NCBI RefSeq assembly: GCF_014805685.1
Contig: NC_060896.1
Coordinates: 18,446,277-18,510,276 of the forward strand
Direction: 5' to 3'
Origin: Silurus meridionalis
Lineage: Eukaryota > Chordata > Actinopteri > Siluriformes > Siluridae
DNA: 64,000 bases
A program made the translations under genes and the position numbers. This document shows positions 54,289-64,000 of this stretch, piece after piece; the stretch's first letter is position 1, and each line of letters opens with the position of its first letter. The notes below the pieces were generated by a model that saw nothing but the letters and a program-made list of their open reading frames with translations, was not told where the DNA came from and did no database searches.

Positions 54289-54443
54289 TTTTTTTCATCT
54301 CTTTACTGATCCCAATTTTGTTTTGCCAACCTCTTTCTCCTTACGCTTGCCTGTACTTCCTCATTCCACCACCACGTCTCTTTGTCTTCCTTTCTCTTTC
54401 CAGATGTCACTCCAAGTACCTACCTAGCTTTCTAGTCAGACCT

Positions 54444-55615
54444 AGCTGTTCCTAGATGTGCACAGGAAGGTAATTTTCACTAATTGTTAAATAGCCCTGT
54501 TCTGTTTCGATCCTACACTTACAATAAGTGTTCAGTAATCCAAAAGTGTTCATCAAAGCATTACATGCACAACTGTGTAAATAGCTTATAGCTTTTTTTT
54601 GTTATAACCTCCTTCACTTGTGTCAATTCCTCTCAGAACTGCATATTGAGAGTTCCCTTGAACAATGGCCAAACGCCGCTTTAACACTTAAAAGAGTATG
54701 TGAAAATGGATATAATTCAAACCTGGGATGGACAAAGAGTTTAAATACAACTGTTTAATATGATGAACATTGCCAACCATAAGAAAATGTAAAGCCGAAA
54801 TTAAATAATACGAACAGATGAAGAAGGAGAAACATTACATTTAATGCAAGTCATTGCTATTGAGAACAATGGCAATGTGAATAATGACTTAATGTAAAGA
54901 ACACTGTCATTTTCAAGTATAATTAGTTTACCATAGTAAACAGATTGAAATGAAAATGAAAATTGAGGTGAACTGGATGAAAAGCATTTATTTAAAGAGC
55001 AGGCAAAGAGTAGGCAAATCCAAATTGTGAATAGAAATTGTGAATGGGAAACAGGCAGCAGTCAGGTGGTCAATAATCAACAATATCTGACACAAAGAAC
55101 ACACAAAGAAGGAAACAGAAGCAGTGTGAGAACTTGTGATTTGCTACACCAAACTAATAGCTCAGCGAAGTCAGGTGGCTACACAGCAAACATTCAACAT
55201 TGCTTCATGCAGAACAAAGACACATAGGAGTTTAAATATAAAAAATAGCCAAAGGTTAAACCAAAAATAAATGCGTAAAATAGTGACACATAGAAAAAAC
55301 AACCAAAGCCCACACATGACACTGAGAGGTTCTTGCCAGGTTGGACATGAAAGACTACACCACTGGCCTCAGGCAAGTGCAGAATTTAAGAAGACTCAGT
55401 GTTGGCTTCTCGCATGGACATTACTTGGGAGGCTGGATCATGGCATGGTAGGCTGAGCCATTGGTCTCTGCAGTGAGCAGGACACCGGAGGCTATGCCAT
55501 CAACTTTGACCATGAGCATTTCATTTAAAGTCTGTGGTTACTCTGTGGTGCACTCTGTCCTATTGTGGTGTAAGAAATCACAGCCTTAATGACTGCCTCA
55601 GTCCAGATTCCATCC
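54444..55615. other. intergenic, no gene seen
   Basis: No open frame or splice pattern stands out. Parts around 55020-55610 look like an old repeat, but I cannot name it. Confidence 0.45.
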
Positions 55616-55622
55616 CAGATAT

Positions 55623-56368
55623 ACACTATATTATCAAGCTTGCAGACACCTGGTCATAAGAATGGTATGTGCTTTCTAAGAATCACATTTCATATTTAGT
55701 CCCAATTTGCTTTTATAATTCCCTCCAATCTTCCCTCCTAAAATGTTTCACTTGATTTTGGACTGTGCTTGTGGATATTTGTGCTAATTCAAACACAAGG
55801 GTGTTAGTAAAGTCAGGTACCCATGTAGGTGAGGAGGCCTGTGGTGCAGTCATCATTACAATTCATCCCAAGGGTGTTCAGTAAGGTTGAGGTCAGAGCT
55901 CTAAAACAGGCTGCTCAAAATCTTTCACTACAACCCATGTAAACCATATCTTCATGGAGCTTTAGTACACAGGGGCATTGTCATGCTGGAACAGGTTTGG
56001 GTCTTCTTGTTCAAATGATAGCTAAAGTTAATGGTACTGCATACAAAGACATCATATACATTTGTGTGACGCTAGCCCCTAACCCTAACCCTCAGTGGTT
56101 AAGGTGCCGGGTTACTGATTGAGAGGTCAAGGGTTCAAGCCTTGGTATTGCCAAGCTGCCACTCTGGGAACCTTGAGCAAGGCCCTTAACCCTCTATGCT
56201 CCAGAGGTGCCGTATCATGGCTGATCCTGCAATCTGACCCCAGTTTTTGAGCAAGCTGAGATATGCGAAGAAAGAATTTCACTGTGCTGTAATGTATATG
56301 TGACAAATAAAGGCTATTCTATTCTTCTATAAAAATGCATCTGTCCCAATACTTTTGTCCATATAATG
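55623..56368. mobile_element. decayed Tc1-like element with a SINE inside
   Basis: The ends ACACTATATTATCAAGCTTG and CAATACTTTTGTCCATATAA are a worn inverted pair of a common fish Tc1 family. The left part (to about 56071) carries minus-strand-like remnants, e.g. GGGGCATTGTCATGCTGGAAC at 55973. No frame survives. Confidence 0.6.
56077..56335 (+). mobile_element. tRNA-derived SINE
   Basis: The head has an A-box-like GGTTAAGGTGCCGGG (56097) and B box GGTTCAAGCC (56132), as in a tRNA promoter. The body has GAGCAAGGCCCTTAACCCTC (56174) and AAAGAATTTCACTGTGCTGT (56270), shared by many fish SINEs. The tail is a CTATT/CTTCT repeat. About 2.5 CCCTAA units stand at the 5' junction. Confidence 0.7.
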
Positions 56369-56399
56369 TATGTCAGAATGAGCAAATTGCCTTTATGAT

Positions 56400-57050
56400 A
56401 TGTAAACAATTTTGGGAGTCAAGTAATATCTGGAAAATACCAGTTATACTTAATTATAGCATTGGGAGTGGCATCAAGGACGATCTCTGAGCAAAGGTAA
56501 ATATGGTAAAAATAAATAGCAATAATTTCCTTAACTGGTATCGACTTTTGCAGTTATAAATGTTTATATTTAAAAAAGGTTTTTAGTGAACGGACTTAAC
56601 TTAAAATGTAAACAAAACTTTAGTATTATTGTGACTAATGCAAGTTGTGTACTATTTTTGATATAGATTGCTTAGGTAGTGATAGTTTTTCAATATTAAC
56701 TGAGCTTGTATCCATCTTAGCTAACTTTTCCTCTCAAGCAGTTGTTCTAATAAGTGGTGAAGTACACAAATTCATTATTTATATAGAATTGAAGTAATAC
56801 TCTGGAAAACCCGAGTTAAAAATAATATTATTATTTTTTAAAGCTGTGTGTTGAGTTTGAACAGTACAATTCTAAAAAATAACAGAATACAGTAGGACCA
56901 GTGATACATATAACTATAATGAGTTTTAGATCAAACAACATGATATATGCTTGAGACAATGTTCATTGTTAAAAGCGCTATACAAAAAAAATGAATTGAA
57001 TATATTATTGTCTTGGACTGCTGGCACAGACCCATGAATGAGCACTTTAA
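56400..57050. other. intergenic with an L2 tail scrap
   Basis: AT-rich, without gene. Bases 56951-57001 match the L2 3' end (GAGACAATGTTCATTGTTAA, then ATGAATTGAATA). Confidence 0.6.
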
Positions 57051-57057
57051 GAGCTTA

Positions 57058-58052
57058 CAGTGCATCAGGAAAATATTCACAGCACTTCACTTTTTGCACA
57101 TTTTGTTATGCTACAGCCTTATTCCAAAATAGATTCATTATACATTATTTTCCTAAAGATTCTAAAAACAATATTATGACAACATGAAAGAATTGTGTTT
57201 AAAATCTTTAGAAATGTATTAAAAAATAAATAAACGTAAAAGATCACATATATAAGTATTCACAGGCTTTGCTCAATCGACCCAGTCTGAGGTCCAGAGT
57301 GCTCTGAAGCAGGTTTTTATCAAGGATGTTTCTGTGCATTGCTGTATTCATCTCTCCCTCAATCCTGACTCTTCTGCCAGTTTCTGCAGTAGTGGCTTCT
57401 GTCTGGCCACTCTAAGGAATAGGCCTGATTGGTGGAATGCTGCAAAGATAGTTGTTCTTCTGTTCTCCTCTCTCCATAGAAAAAGGCTGGAACTCTTTCA
57501 GAATGACCACTGGGTTCTTGGTCACCTACCTGACAGAGTCCTGGTGGTTCCAAACTTCTTCCATTTACGGATGATGGAGACCGCTGTGCTCATTGGGACC
57601 TTCAGTTCTGCAGAAAATGTTCAGTACCCTTCCCCAAATCTGTACCTCAAAACAATCCTGTCTTAGAGGTCTACAGACAATTCCATGGACTACATGGCTT
57701 GGTTTGTGCTCTGAATTGCACTGATAACTGTGGGACCTTATATTTCCAAATCATGCCCAATCAACTGAATTTATCACAGGTGGACTCCAATCAAGTTGTA
57801 GAAACATCTCAAGGATGATCAGTGGAAACAGGAGGCAGCTGAGCTCAATTTTGAGTGTCATGGCAAAAGCTGTGAATACTTATGCACATGTGATTTGTTT
57901 TTCGTTTTTCATTTTTATTACATTCGCAAATGTGGGGATTACATTCGCAAATGGGGGATTGTTTGTAGAAAATAATGCATTTAATCCATTTTGGAATAAG
58001 GCTGTAACATAACAAAATGTGGAAAAAGGGAGGCATGATATAGGATACACTG
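57058..58052 (-). mobile_element. internally deleted Tc1-like element, minus strand
   Basis: Inverted repeats of about 70 bp: CAGTGCATCAGGAAAATATT at 57058 and, at the right, TTTGGAATAAGGCTGTAACA (57990) to CACTG (58052). The middle has minus-strand remnants such as TTCTTCCATTTACGGATGATG (57557). A near-perfect 19-bp tandem repeat (ACATTCGCAAATGTGGGGATT) lies at 57919-57958. No intact frame. Confidence 0.75.
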
Positions 58053-58430
58053 TATAGACATTTGGAAGAAAAACCCTTTGACAAATGCAGGAGCATATAT
58101 CAACATGAGGTATTACTGTGCAGTATTCAGAGTTGCTTCAGTAATCCTACAACAGAATTGAAGGTTTAATTGGCTACTTGATTCACATAGCCAGCTATTA
58201 ATCTCATCTATTCTCTGGCCACAATGATTCATTTAAGTCCTCTGTATAGCGTTTTCTTATCTTGTGGTGAACATTGGTATAATTACTGGTATTAAATACT
58301 GTACTTTTCCAGCTCATTTGAACAGTAGGGTAAAAAGGGCCATAAAAAAGAGAACAGATAAGAAAGGCAGGGCATTAATCTGTGTACCTTGAGGCCAGAA
58401 GCATAGGGAAAGGGCCAATAAGGGCATGCA

Positions 58431-58565
58431 CTAGTGAGAGCTAGGCTGGATGGTTGCATACTCGACAAGGTCTCCGCGAGAGTGCACTGAGCTCCGAGGA
58501 GAGGAAGCCAAAGCTGCAGTATCCAGCACCGCATACTGAACATCACAGTCCTTGAGGGCAAAATT
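58431..58565 (-). CDS. candidate terminal exon encoding an ITIM-bearing receptor tail
   Basis: A strong polypyrimidine tract and acceptor (CCTCTCTTATCTCCAG) precede 58565 on the minus strand. The phase-0 frame gives 44 residues and stops at 58431. It contains VQYAVL and VEYATI, both fitting the ITIM pattern V/I-x-Y-x-x-L/I, 25 residues apart, and ends QPSSH. This is how inhibitory immunoglobulin-family receptor tails end; the spacing is like the MPZL1 (PZR) tail. Codons are GC-richer than the flanks. No upstream Ig or membrane exon was found in the window, so the gene is unproven. Confidence 0.4.
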   Translation of the reverse strand, partial: NFALKDCDVQYAVLDTAALASSPRSSVHSRGDLVEYATIQPSSH

Positions 58566-58639
58566 CTGGAGATAAGAGAGGTTAAAGAGGGGTGTGAAGA
58601 GTGGTGCTCAGGAAGAAACAAAGAATTGAGGAAAGATAG

Positions 58640-59095
58640 AGTGTACAGTATATGAATAATCCCCCCAAAAAAATCAGGCAAAGACCCCGAAAACAGGAAA
58701 AAGAAATTATACACTTTCAACAAAATTTCTTCTTAGGTTTAGTATATTCATGTTGCCAGTGCAGTCTGGGTGAAAGACACAATCACGTATATATGAATTT
58801 GATTATAGGAATTGCTTTTTCGATTCAGTTTTTTACGTATACAGTATGAAAGGAAACGGTTTGAATAAAAAAGAGATTTAAGTGTAAATGGGATGAATTG
58901 TGATTGTAAAGAGGCATGACAATGGTAGGAAAAGTGTATGCTGTTATATGGGGGTCATTTAATGTGTACAGTAAAATTTGAGAAACTGAGCAGCAGCAAT
59001 AAACTGACAGTAACATAAATCATCTGATCATAGAGTTAAACTGTGAACCATGAACTCTATGTAGAATTCAGGTGATTTTATTAAGACTGTAAGGC
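58640..59095. other. intergenic, no gene seen
   Basis: No open frame or known repeat recognised. Confidence 0.45.
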
Positions 59096-59099
59096 CTTG

Positions 59100-60275
59100 T
59101 TTGTCAGTTAGTATTCAACAGTGGAAGGCCATCAGGGCCAGCAAGCAGTGGTAGTTATATCTTGAATGGCACTCCGGTGAACCGTGCCATGTCCTACCAC
59201 AACCACACACCCCACCACCATCTAAAAAGAAAAACAACCAACAACAATCTGCACTTACTTTAACTTTTAATAAAAAATTAGGAACACCACAAATTAATTA
59301 GCACTTCACACAACAAACTATATACAATTTTCTACAAATAAATGTCCCCAAAACCTGACCTTTCTTGATTTTTTTGATGCAAAGTCTTTAATAACATCAT
59401 TGCAGCAAAGCTGACCAACAACTACATGGTTGATGCTAATGACAACAAGGCTGCTGGTGTGCTTTTGTGACATGGTGGACCTCAAGTATAATTGGATTAG
59501 TTTCATTTTTGAAAGGCTTCTCTCTCCCTCAACTATCATCAATGGAAGTGTAAGACATATTCTGTCCACAATTTTGAAAATATATTTCTGAGAGGTCCCT
59601 TTTATTTATATATCAGCAGTGCAAACAGAGTCGTGTTATTTGATGGCGTCAGGCCAGTTCCTCATTTCCTGGGGCAGAGAGCCTGTAGTTAAACTAGCAA
59701 TTTGCGATTTGGTTTAAATTTTAAATTGTAATTGTTTTGTTGCAAATTACACACAATTATGATAAACTACATATTATAAATTATAATGGTATGTAAGCTA
59801 GTTGAACAGAAAAAGAAATATTCATGCGCTATGTGTAATAGCATAGCAGGCAACATAGCATAACCTAAGTGTTATACAGTTATTAGTTTATTTTATTAAA
59901 TACATTAGCCTATACTATCATCATAATGAGAGTGGGGTTAGGGTTACTGCATACATACCTTCATCTGCACGTTTCCCCCTACTTCTTAACTCTTTATTGT
60001 GATTTGGGCTGCTGATAGCTTAGACATTTTTATTTGGCATGTCTTGTCAGTTCTCCCACTGGAAACCCTGAAAGCGGAGATAACATCAAACAACCCCTCA
60101 CCCCTCCTTTCTAAATGTATGAGTGTACTTCTCCGAACGGTGGGCACACCTGCCGAATCCAGACCAGGTTTATTGACCCCACACAGTGACATGATATAAT
60201 TGACGTGACTGTGCAACTAAGTGGTGAAAAAAATGCTCCCAGTAAGATGCCACCCTGGGTGGCCGCCCATGTCAT
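59100..60275 (-). mobile_element. hAT transposon remnant (zinc-finger MYM-type/TTF-type group)
   Basis: On the minus strand, 59569-59318 encodes the hAT C-terminal dimerisation block: LTLPLMIVEGERSLSKMKLI, then YLRSTMSQKHTSSLVVISI and DVIKDFASKKSRKVRFWG. Only this end is readable; the rest is lost. CACCCTGGGTGGCCGCCCATG at about 60249 may be its other end. The boundaries are rough. Confidence 0.65.
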
Positions 60276-61020
60276 CCATTTATAAATCCGCTACAGGCAG
60301 CAAGGCCTTCTTTGCTGGCCTAAACTCTTCCTGAATCAGTTAAGTTTTAGTATATTTTTTTATACAAGAATATGCATTAAATTATCCCAAGTAGTAATTC
60401 CATTCATTTCATAGCATTACTCTCAGGTGTACTGCTACGAGGAGTGTTTGTTCATGTTGGAATTTCTATCCAATCAGGTTTTAATGGTCACAATGTTGCC
60501 AGGGTCAATATCTGATGTGAGGCCAAAATGAACACTGTGGGATCTTGTAACATGCAATTTATGCTGCTTGAAGTCTGTTGATTTAACCAATCAGATTTCA
60601 ACCTGGCCAACCTGGCCAACCTGGCCAGGCATTTAATAACGTCAGCATTTTCACATCCTTTGATTGGATGGTGAGAGAGTGCACTAGTCAGAGCTTACAA
60701 ACCACATCTGTAGCAAACTCCACAAGCGAAAATTTATTCTTGTAGCTGTTTTTCCATTCCACAATGGCTGACAGAGAAGAAAAAAAGTTGATTTGGTCGC
60801 ACTCACAAGGACATTTATAAAACAGACTTCTTAAGAAAAGCTGGATATCAAGTGGAAAGGCCAGCCAAAACAGTTAAAAACAGTTGTTTTGTTCTTTTGC
60901 ATTTTCTTTCCAATAGAATTTGCATAAAACACACAATTTGCATTCATTTAAAATCTCCAGGAAAACCATAATGTACAGAATAAAATGCACAGAAATGCAC
61001 AGAAAAGTCATTTTATGAGG
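60276..61020. other. unassigned sequence with an 11-bp tandem repeat
   Basis: AACCTGGCC repeats three times at about 60609-60637. A short frame from 60763 (MADREEKKLIWSHSQGHL) ends after 18 codons; it may be the start of a dead transposon gene. Nothing else is seen. Confidence 0.4.
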
Positions 61021-61024
61021 CTAA

Positions 61025-62160
61025 TATTAATGCTTCTGCCAGAGATGATGTATGCAGCACAGCTGTGGCTGCATTGAAATGAGTCTTGTTGAATTGTGTT
61101 AATAAAGTTTCTTGCATTAGTAATGGCCTAATGATTGTACAAACCCGATTCCAAAAAAGTTGGGACACTGTACAAATTGTGAATAAAAAAGGAATGCAAT
61201 AATTAAAAAATCTCATAAACTTTTATTTTATTCACAATAGAATATAAATAACATATCAAAAATTGAAAGTGAGACATTTTGAAATGTCATTGGCTCATTT
61301 TGGATTTCATGAGAACTACACATTCCAAAAAAGTTGGGACAGGTAGCAATAAGAGGCCAGAAAAGTTAAATGTACATATAAAGAACAGCTGGAGGACCAA
61401 TTTGCAACTTATTAGGTCAATTGGCAACATGATTGGGTACAAAAAGAGCCTCTCAGAGTGGCAGTGTCTCTCAGCAGTCAAGATGGGCAGAGGATCACCA
61501 GTTCCTCCAATGCTGCGTCGAAAGATAGTGGAGCAATATTAGAAAGGAGTTTTTCAGAGTAAATAAACAGTGCAAAAATTTAGAGAATCTGGAACAATCT
61601 CTGTGCGTAAGGGTCAAGGCCGGAAAACTGGATGCCCGTGATCTTCGGGCCCTTAGACGGCACTGCATCACATACAGGATTGCTACTGCAATGGAAATCA
61701 CAACATGGGCTCAGGATTACTTCCAGAAAACATTGTCGGTGAACACCAACCACCATGCCATTCGCCGTTGCTGGCTAAAACTCTATAGGTCAAAAATAAA
61801 GCCATATCTAAACATGATCCAGAAGCGCAGGCGTTTTCTCTGGGCCAAGGCTCATTTAAAATGAACTGTGGCAAAGTGGAAAACTGTTCTGTGGTCTGGC
61901 AAATCAAAATTTGAAGTTCTTTTTGGAAAACTGGGATGCCATGTAATCTGGACTAAAGAGGATAAGGACAACCCAAGTTGTTATCAGCGCTCAGTTCAGA
62001 AGCCTGCATCTCTGATGGTATGGGGTTGCATGAGTGCGTGTGGCATGGGCAGCTTACTAATTTGAATTAAAGCTTTCCTAATTTTTTACAATTTCTACAG
62101 TGAGTGTATTAAGAGGTGGTTTGATTCAGGTAGGACACCAGTGGTATACAGTAACAAACT
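61025..62160. repeat. second copy of the 5.5-kb repeat, split by a Tc1 element
   Basis: The left part 61070-61135 (TTGAATTGTGTTAATAAAG) and right part 62097-62160 (TTCAGGTAGGACACCAGTGG) match 5598-5640 and 5745-5790. The insertion between them is the Tc1 copy at 61140-62060. Confidence 0.6.
61140..62060 (+). mobile_element. Tc1-like transposon, 3'-truncated, same family as 47889-49470
   Basis: It begins CAAACCCGATTCCAAAAAAG, the full outer end lost in the other copy. The transposase starts MGRGSPVPPMLRRKIVEQY at 61482, stops early, and shows a short deletion in the HTH-GRK region. The first catalytic Asp block reads [12 protein letters not shown], so Asp is lost. Sequence stops at GCATGGGCAGCTTA (62055); the second Asp, Glu and right end are absent. 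Confidence 0.85.
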
Positions 62161-62169
62161 TTTTGAACA

Positions 62170-62590
62170 AAATATATTGATTATGAAAAGAAAACACCTT
62201 CAAGGTGTTTTTTTATTCCCACCATCACATCAAGGATATCATTTTTTTTATTTCATTTTGTATTAATTATTGACATATAAAAACCTGGAAGTGAACCACT
62301 GTTCTTTTATCTGCCACACATTATTTGATCAAATGGTGCAGGCTAATGGTTGGTACCTCGAATAGTGAAGGCTATTATTGTAAAAGCCAGTCAATTATTG
62401 AACTTAATAGTTATGGTCTTCTTAATAAGCTTATGAGAATCAGACAAAGTACCCTAGCCTAGATAACTGAGTAAATCTGCATGATTTATGAACACAGTGT
62501 GGGTTGTTTGAATGCTGGTGCTCCTTGCAATTAAATGCTCATGCATTTAATCAGTTTTGCTAGTGCAGTGACTGTCTGGTTTATTTCACA
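62170..62590. other. intergenic, no gene seen
   Basis: No open frame, splice pattern or repeat recognised. Confidence 0.45.
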
Positions 62591-62597
62591 AGGTGCC

Positions 62598-62710
62598 TTC
62601 ATGTCTGTGTTACCCCTTCTCACTTTCCTTTTAGTTATGCTGTCAGCTAGTCTTGTCAGAATCCCTGCTTGCATTCTGCACACAATTGACATTGTCCATA
62701 CATGGCAATA
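62598..62710 (+). mobile_element. fragment of L2 LINE 3' UTR
   Basis: TCATGTCTGTGTTACCCCTT, then CCTTTTAGTTATGCTGTCAG and AGTCTTGTCAGAATCC, match 1342-1425 of the LINE at the window start. Confidence 0.7.
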
Positions 62711-62910
62711 TGAATATTTTAAACATTTATTTAATACATTTAATAATTTATTTTAATAAAAAAATTTTTTTTTTACCTTTCTGTCCTCCAGACATGCTTT
62801 TTTCATCCATAGCATGCAGATATTGATGGGAATTATTTATAATATTTATAATTATTTATAATTTAATAAGTAGGAGATGCTGCAATGATGTTGAAGTTGT
62901 AATAATTCAC

Positions 62911-63021
62911 CTGTAGAAATTTGCAAAACTGAGGAATCTCTGAGGGTCCTTCACTATGACAGATGTAGACCATGCTCTGACAGTGGTTACCATGTAAAAA
63001 TGCATTCGGACCTCCTTCTTG
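62911..63021 (-). CDS. candidate 111-bp internal exon (weak)
   Basis: On the minus strand an acceptor (TTTATGTTTACAG) and donor (CTACAG|GTGAAT) bound 111 bases, a multiple of three. Two frames are open; the phase-0 one reads QEGGPNAFLHGNHCQSMVYI and ends CKFLQ. It could join either downstream minus-strand candidate in phase. I recognise no family, and two open frames make chance likely. Confidence 0.2.
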
Positions 63022-63133
63022 CTGTAAACATAAAATATTTATATATTGGACTGGTGCCATTTTATGCAATAGGTACAGGACACTAAAAGTGAAATAGCTG
63101 GACCATTTAACATAACAGACATATACTGTAGAT

Positions 63134-63343
63134 CAGCGGTCCCCAACCTTTTTTGCCCCAAGGACCGGTTTAATGTCAGACAATATTTTCACGGACCGGC
63201 CTTTAAGGTGTGGCGGATAAATACAACAAAACAAAATTATACGACCGGCATAGAAAATGGTATTTTCTAAACATAATAATAAACGTGAATCCACTGTGTT
63301 GTTTTTTGTTCATTTTGCTCGCTAATGTATTATGTGTTACCGG
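63134..63343 (+). mobile_element. hAT-like element end (CAGCGGTCCCCAACC type)
   Basis: It starts CAGCGGTCCCCAACCTTTTT and continues AAGGACCGGTTTAATGTCAG, the end of a widespread hAT family also known from MER5-like elements in mammals. It is cut by the next element. Non-coding. Confidence 0.6.
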
Positions 63344-63788
63344 CAGTGTTGGGGGTAACGCGTTACAGGTAACGTGCGTTACGTAATAATATTACTTTTC
63401 TGGAGTAACGAGTAAAGTAGCGCGTTACTTTATAAATGTACACATTAATATCTGAGTTACTTTTTTAAAAAAGTAATGCGAGTTACTTTTCAGTTAAATT
63501 ATTTTGCATAAAAAAATCAATACTGAATTAAAATGAACGAGTCACGTAAAATTGCGCACTCACATGTGCGAGCCGCGGGAACAGAAGCTGGTCAGAAGCG
63601 GAGATGGCAAACCAGAGCATTACATTACTGTGATGGAAGTATTCTTATTATTTTGAAATAGTCGAGGAAAAGGAGAAAGGAATAATGGTTAAGTGTAGAT
63701 TATGTGTTGGTGAAAAGCTCTTGTCAACTGCAAAAAATACCACTTCAAAAAAAAAAAAAAACATTGCATGCAAAGCACAGCACTACAG

Positions 63789-63837
<49 letters not shown>

Positions 63838-64000
63838 ATGTTGAATATATGCAACATTATGCAATGTTGCATATATGGAAATGGAGACAGAAATATAGAA
63901 CACTTTTGCCAACTTTCCACCACTGCAAATCTATTGACTGCTCAGAATAAAAGTTTTCCATGGGAGACACATGTACGATGCCATCGCAGCGGAGAAAGAG
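63344..64000 (+). mobile_element. start of a hAT element with a ZBED-type transposase, cut by window edge
   Basis: The end CAGTGTTGGGGGTAACGCGT with many GTTAC/GTAAC motifs runs to about 63500. Bases 63640-63752 translate to YYFEIVEEKEKGIMVKCRLC, then VGEKLLSTAKNTTS, the beginning of the BED zinc finger (first CxxC at 63694-63705) of ZBED1-like hAT transposases. A poly-A and a (GT)n array at 63788-63834 break it. The rest lies outside the window. Confidence 0.7.
63788..63834. repeat. (GT)n microsatellite
   Basis: About 23 GT units within the hAT element. Confidence 0.95.

Larger units (their letters stand above)
53100..54443 (-). mobile_element. RTE-clade LINE copy 3, minus strand, internally deleted, carrying a nested short element
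   Basis: On the minus strand: linker KNNQEYKEMQQKVKSDVAKA (54090-54000), (GA)n at 53886-53851, DRISKDEVRAAIKRMKNGK (53820), LWERVVEARLREEVTICKQQ, DLEKAYNRVPREELWYCMRK (53480), then a jump to FKYLGLTVQSNGEC. The YADD-containing core is deleted. The 3' end near 53100 resembles the others (GTGACCCCTAGAAGAAG). It is 5'-truncated near 54443. A 200-bp element sits at 54090-54288. Confidence 0.8.

Noticed and set aside
58292..58723. 143-codon minus-strand frame rich in Leu and Phe
   Set aside because: It lies in a different frame from the splice-supported ITIM exon and reads through its acceptor tract; composition is that of a shadow frame.
59933..59950. GGGGTTAGGGTTA telomere-like motif
   Set aside because: Only two units, with no junction or repeat context.

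Overview
The window is eukaryotic nuclear DNA, almost certainly from a ray-finned fish. It holds two spliced, intact, vertebrate-type genes inside a dense mosaic of fish transposons (L2-, RTE- and CR1/Rex1-like LINEs, many decayed Tc1/mariner copies, hAT fragments, SINEs) and long AT, AC, CTAT and AAT microsatellites. The repeat mix would suit a catfish or another teleost, but the species cannot be fixed from sequence alone.

Layout. 1-2010: 3' half of an L2-clade LINE with an open reverse-transcriptase frame. 2340-4600: decayed Tc1-like relics, one split by a compound microsatellite and a non-autonomous DNA transposon. 5930-17700 (+): ddx6, the DEAD-box RNA helicase of P-bodies; 12 coding exons give 483 residues, the human length, with a non-coding first exon and a long 3' UTR. 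17985-28135: gene-free repeat tract (RTE copy with target-site duplication, several Tc1 relics, a TA-flanked MITE, AT arrays, a hAT-like fragment). 28546-39770 (+): treh, trehalase; 15 exons give 581 residues with both family signatures and both catalytic acids. Its introns hold a CR1/Rex1-like LINE relic, a CTAT array and three DNA-transposon relics, one with an L2 tail nested inside. 39771-64000: mostly intergenic, with Tc1 copies, RTE copies (one nested in a hAT-like element, one carrying a roughly 200-bp tRNA-headed derivative), a SINE inside a Tc1 relic, hAT remnants and three weak minus-strand exon candidates.

ddx6 and treh lie head to tail on one strand, the same order and orientation as DDX6-TREH on human 11q23.3, which supports both calls. 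They have no known shared pathway: DDX6 acts in mRNA decay and translational repression, trehalase digests dietary trehalose.

The most unusual items are two direct-inverted-direct duplications (20.8 and 44.1 kb) that look like replication template switches; a short chimeric retroelement with a collapsed tRNA-Glu head joined to the two ends of an RTE LINE and flanked by a 16-bp target-site duplication; internally deleted RTE copies that keep both ends; and a candidate minus-strand terminal exon encoding two ITIM-like tyrosine motifs. No prokaryotic system, CRISPR array or phage is present.
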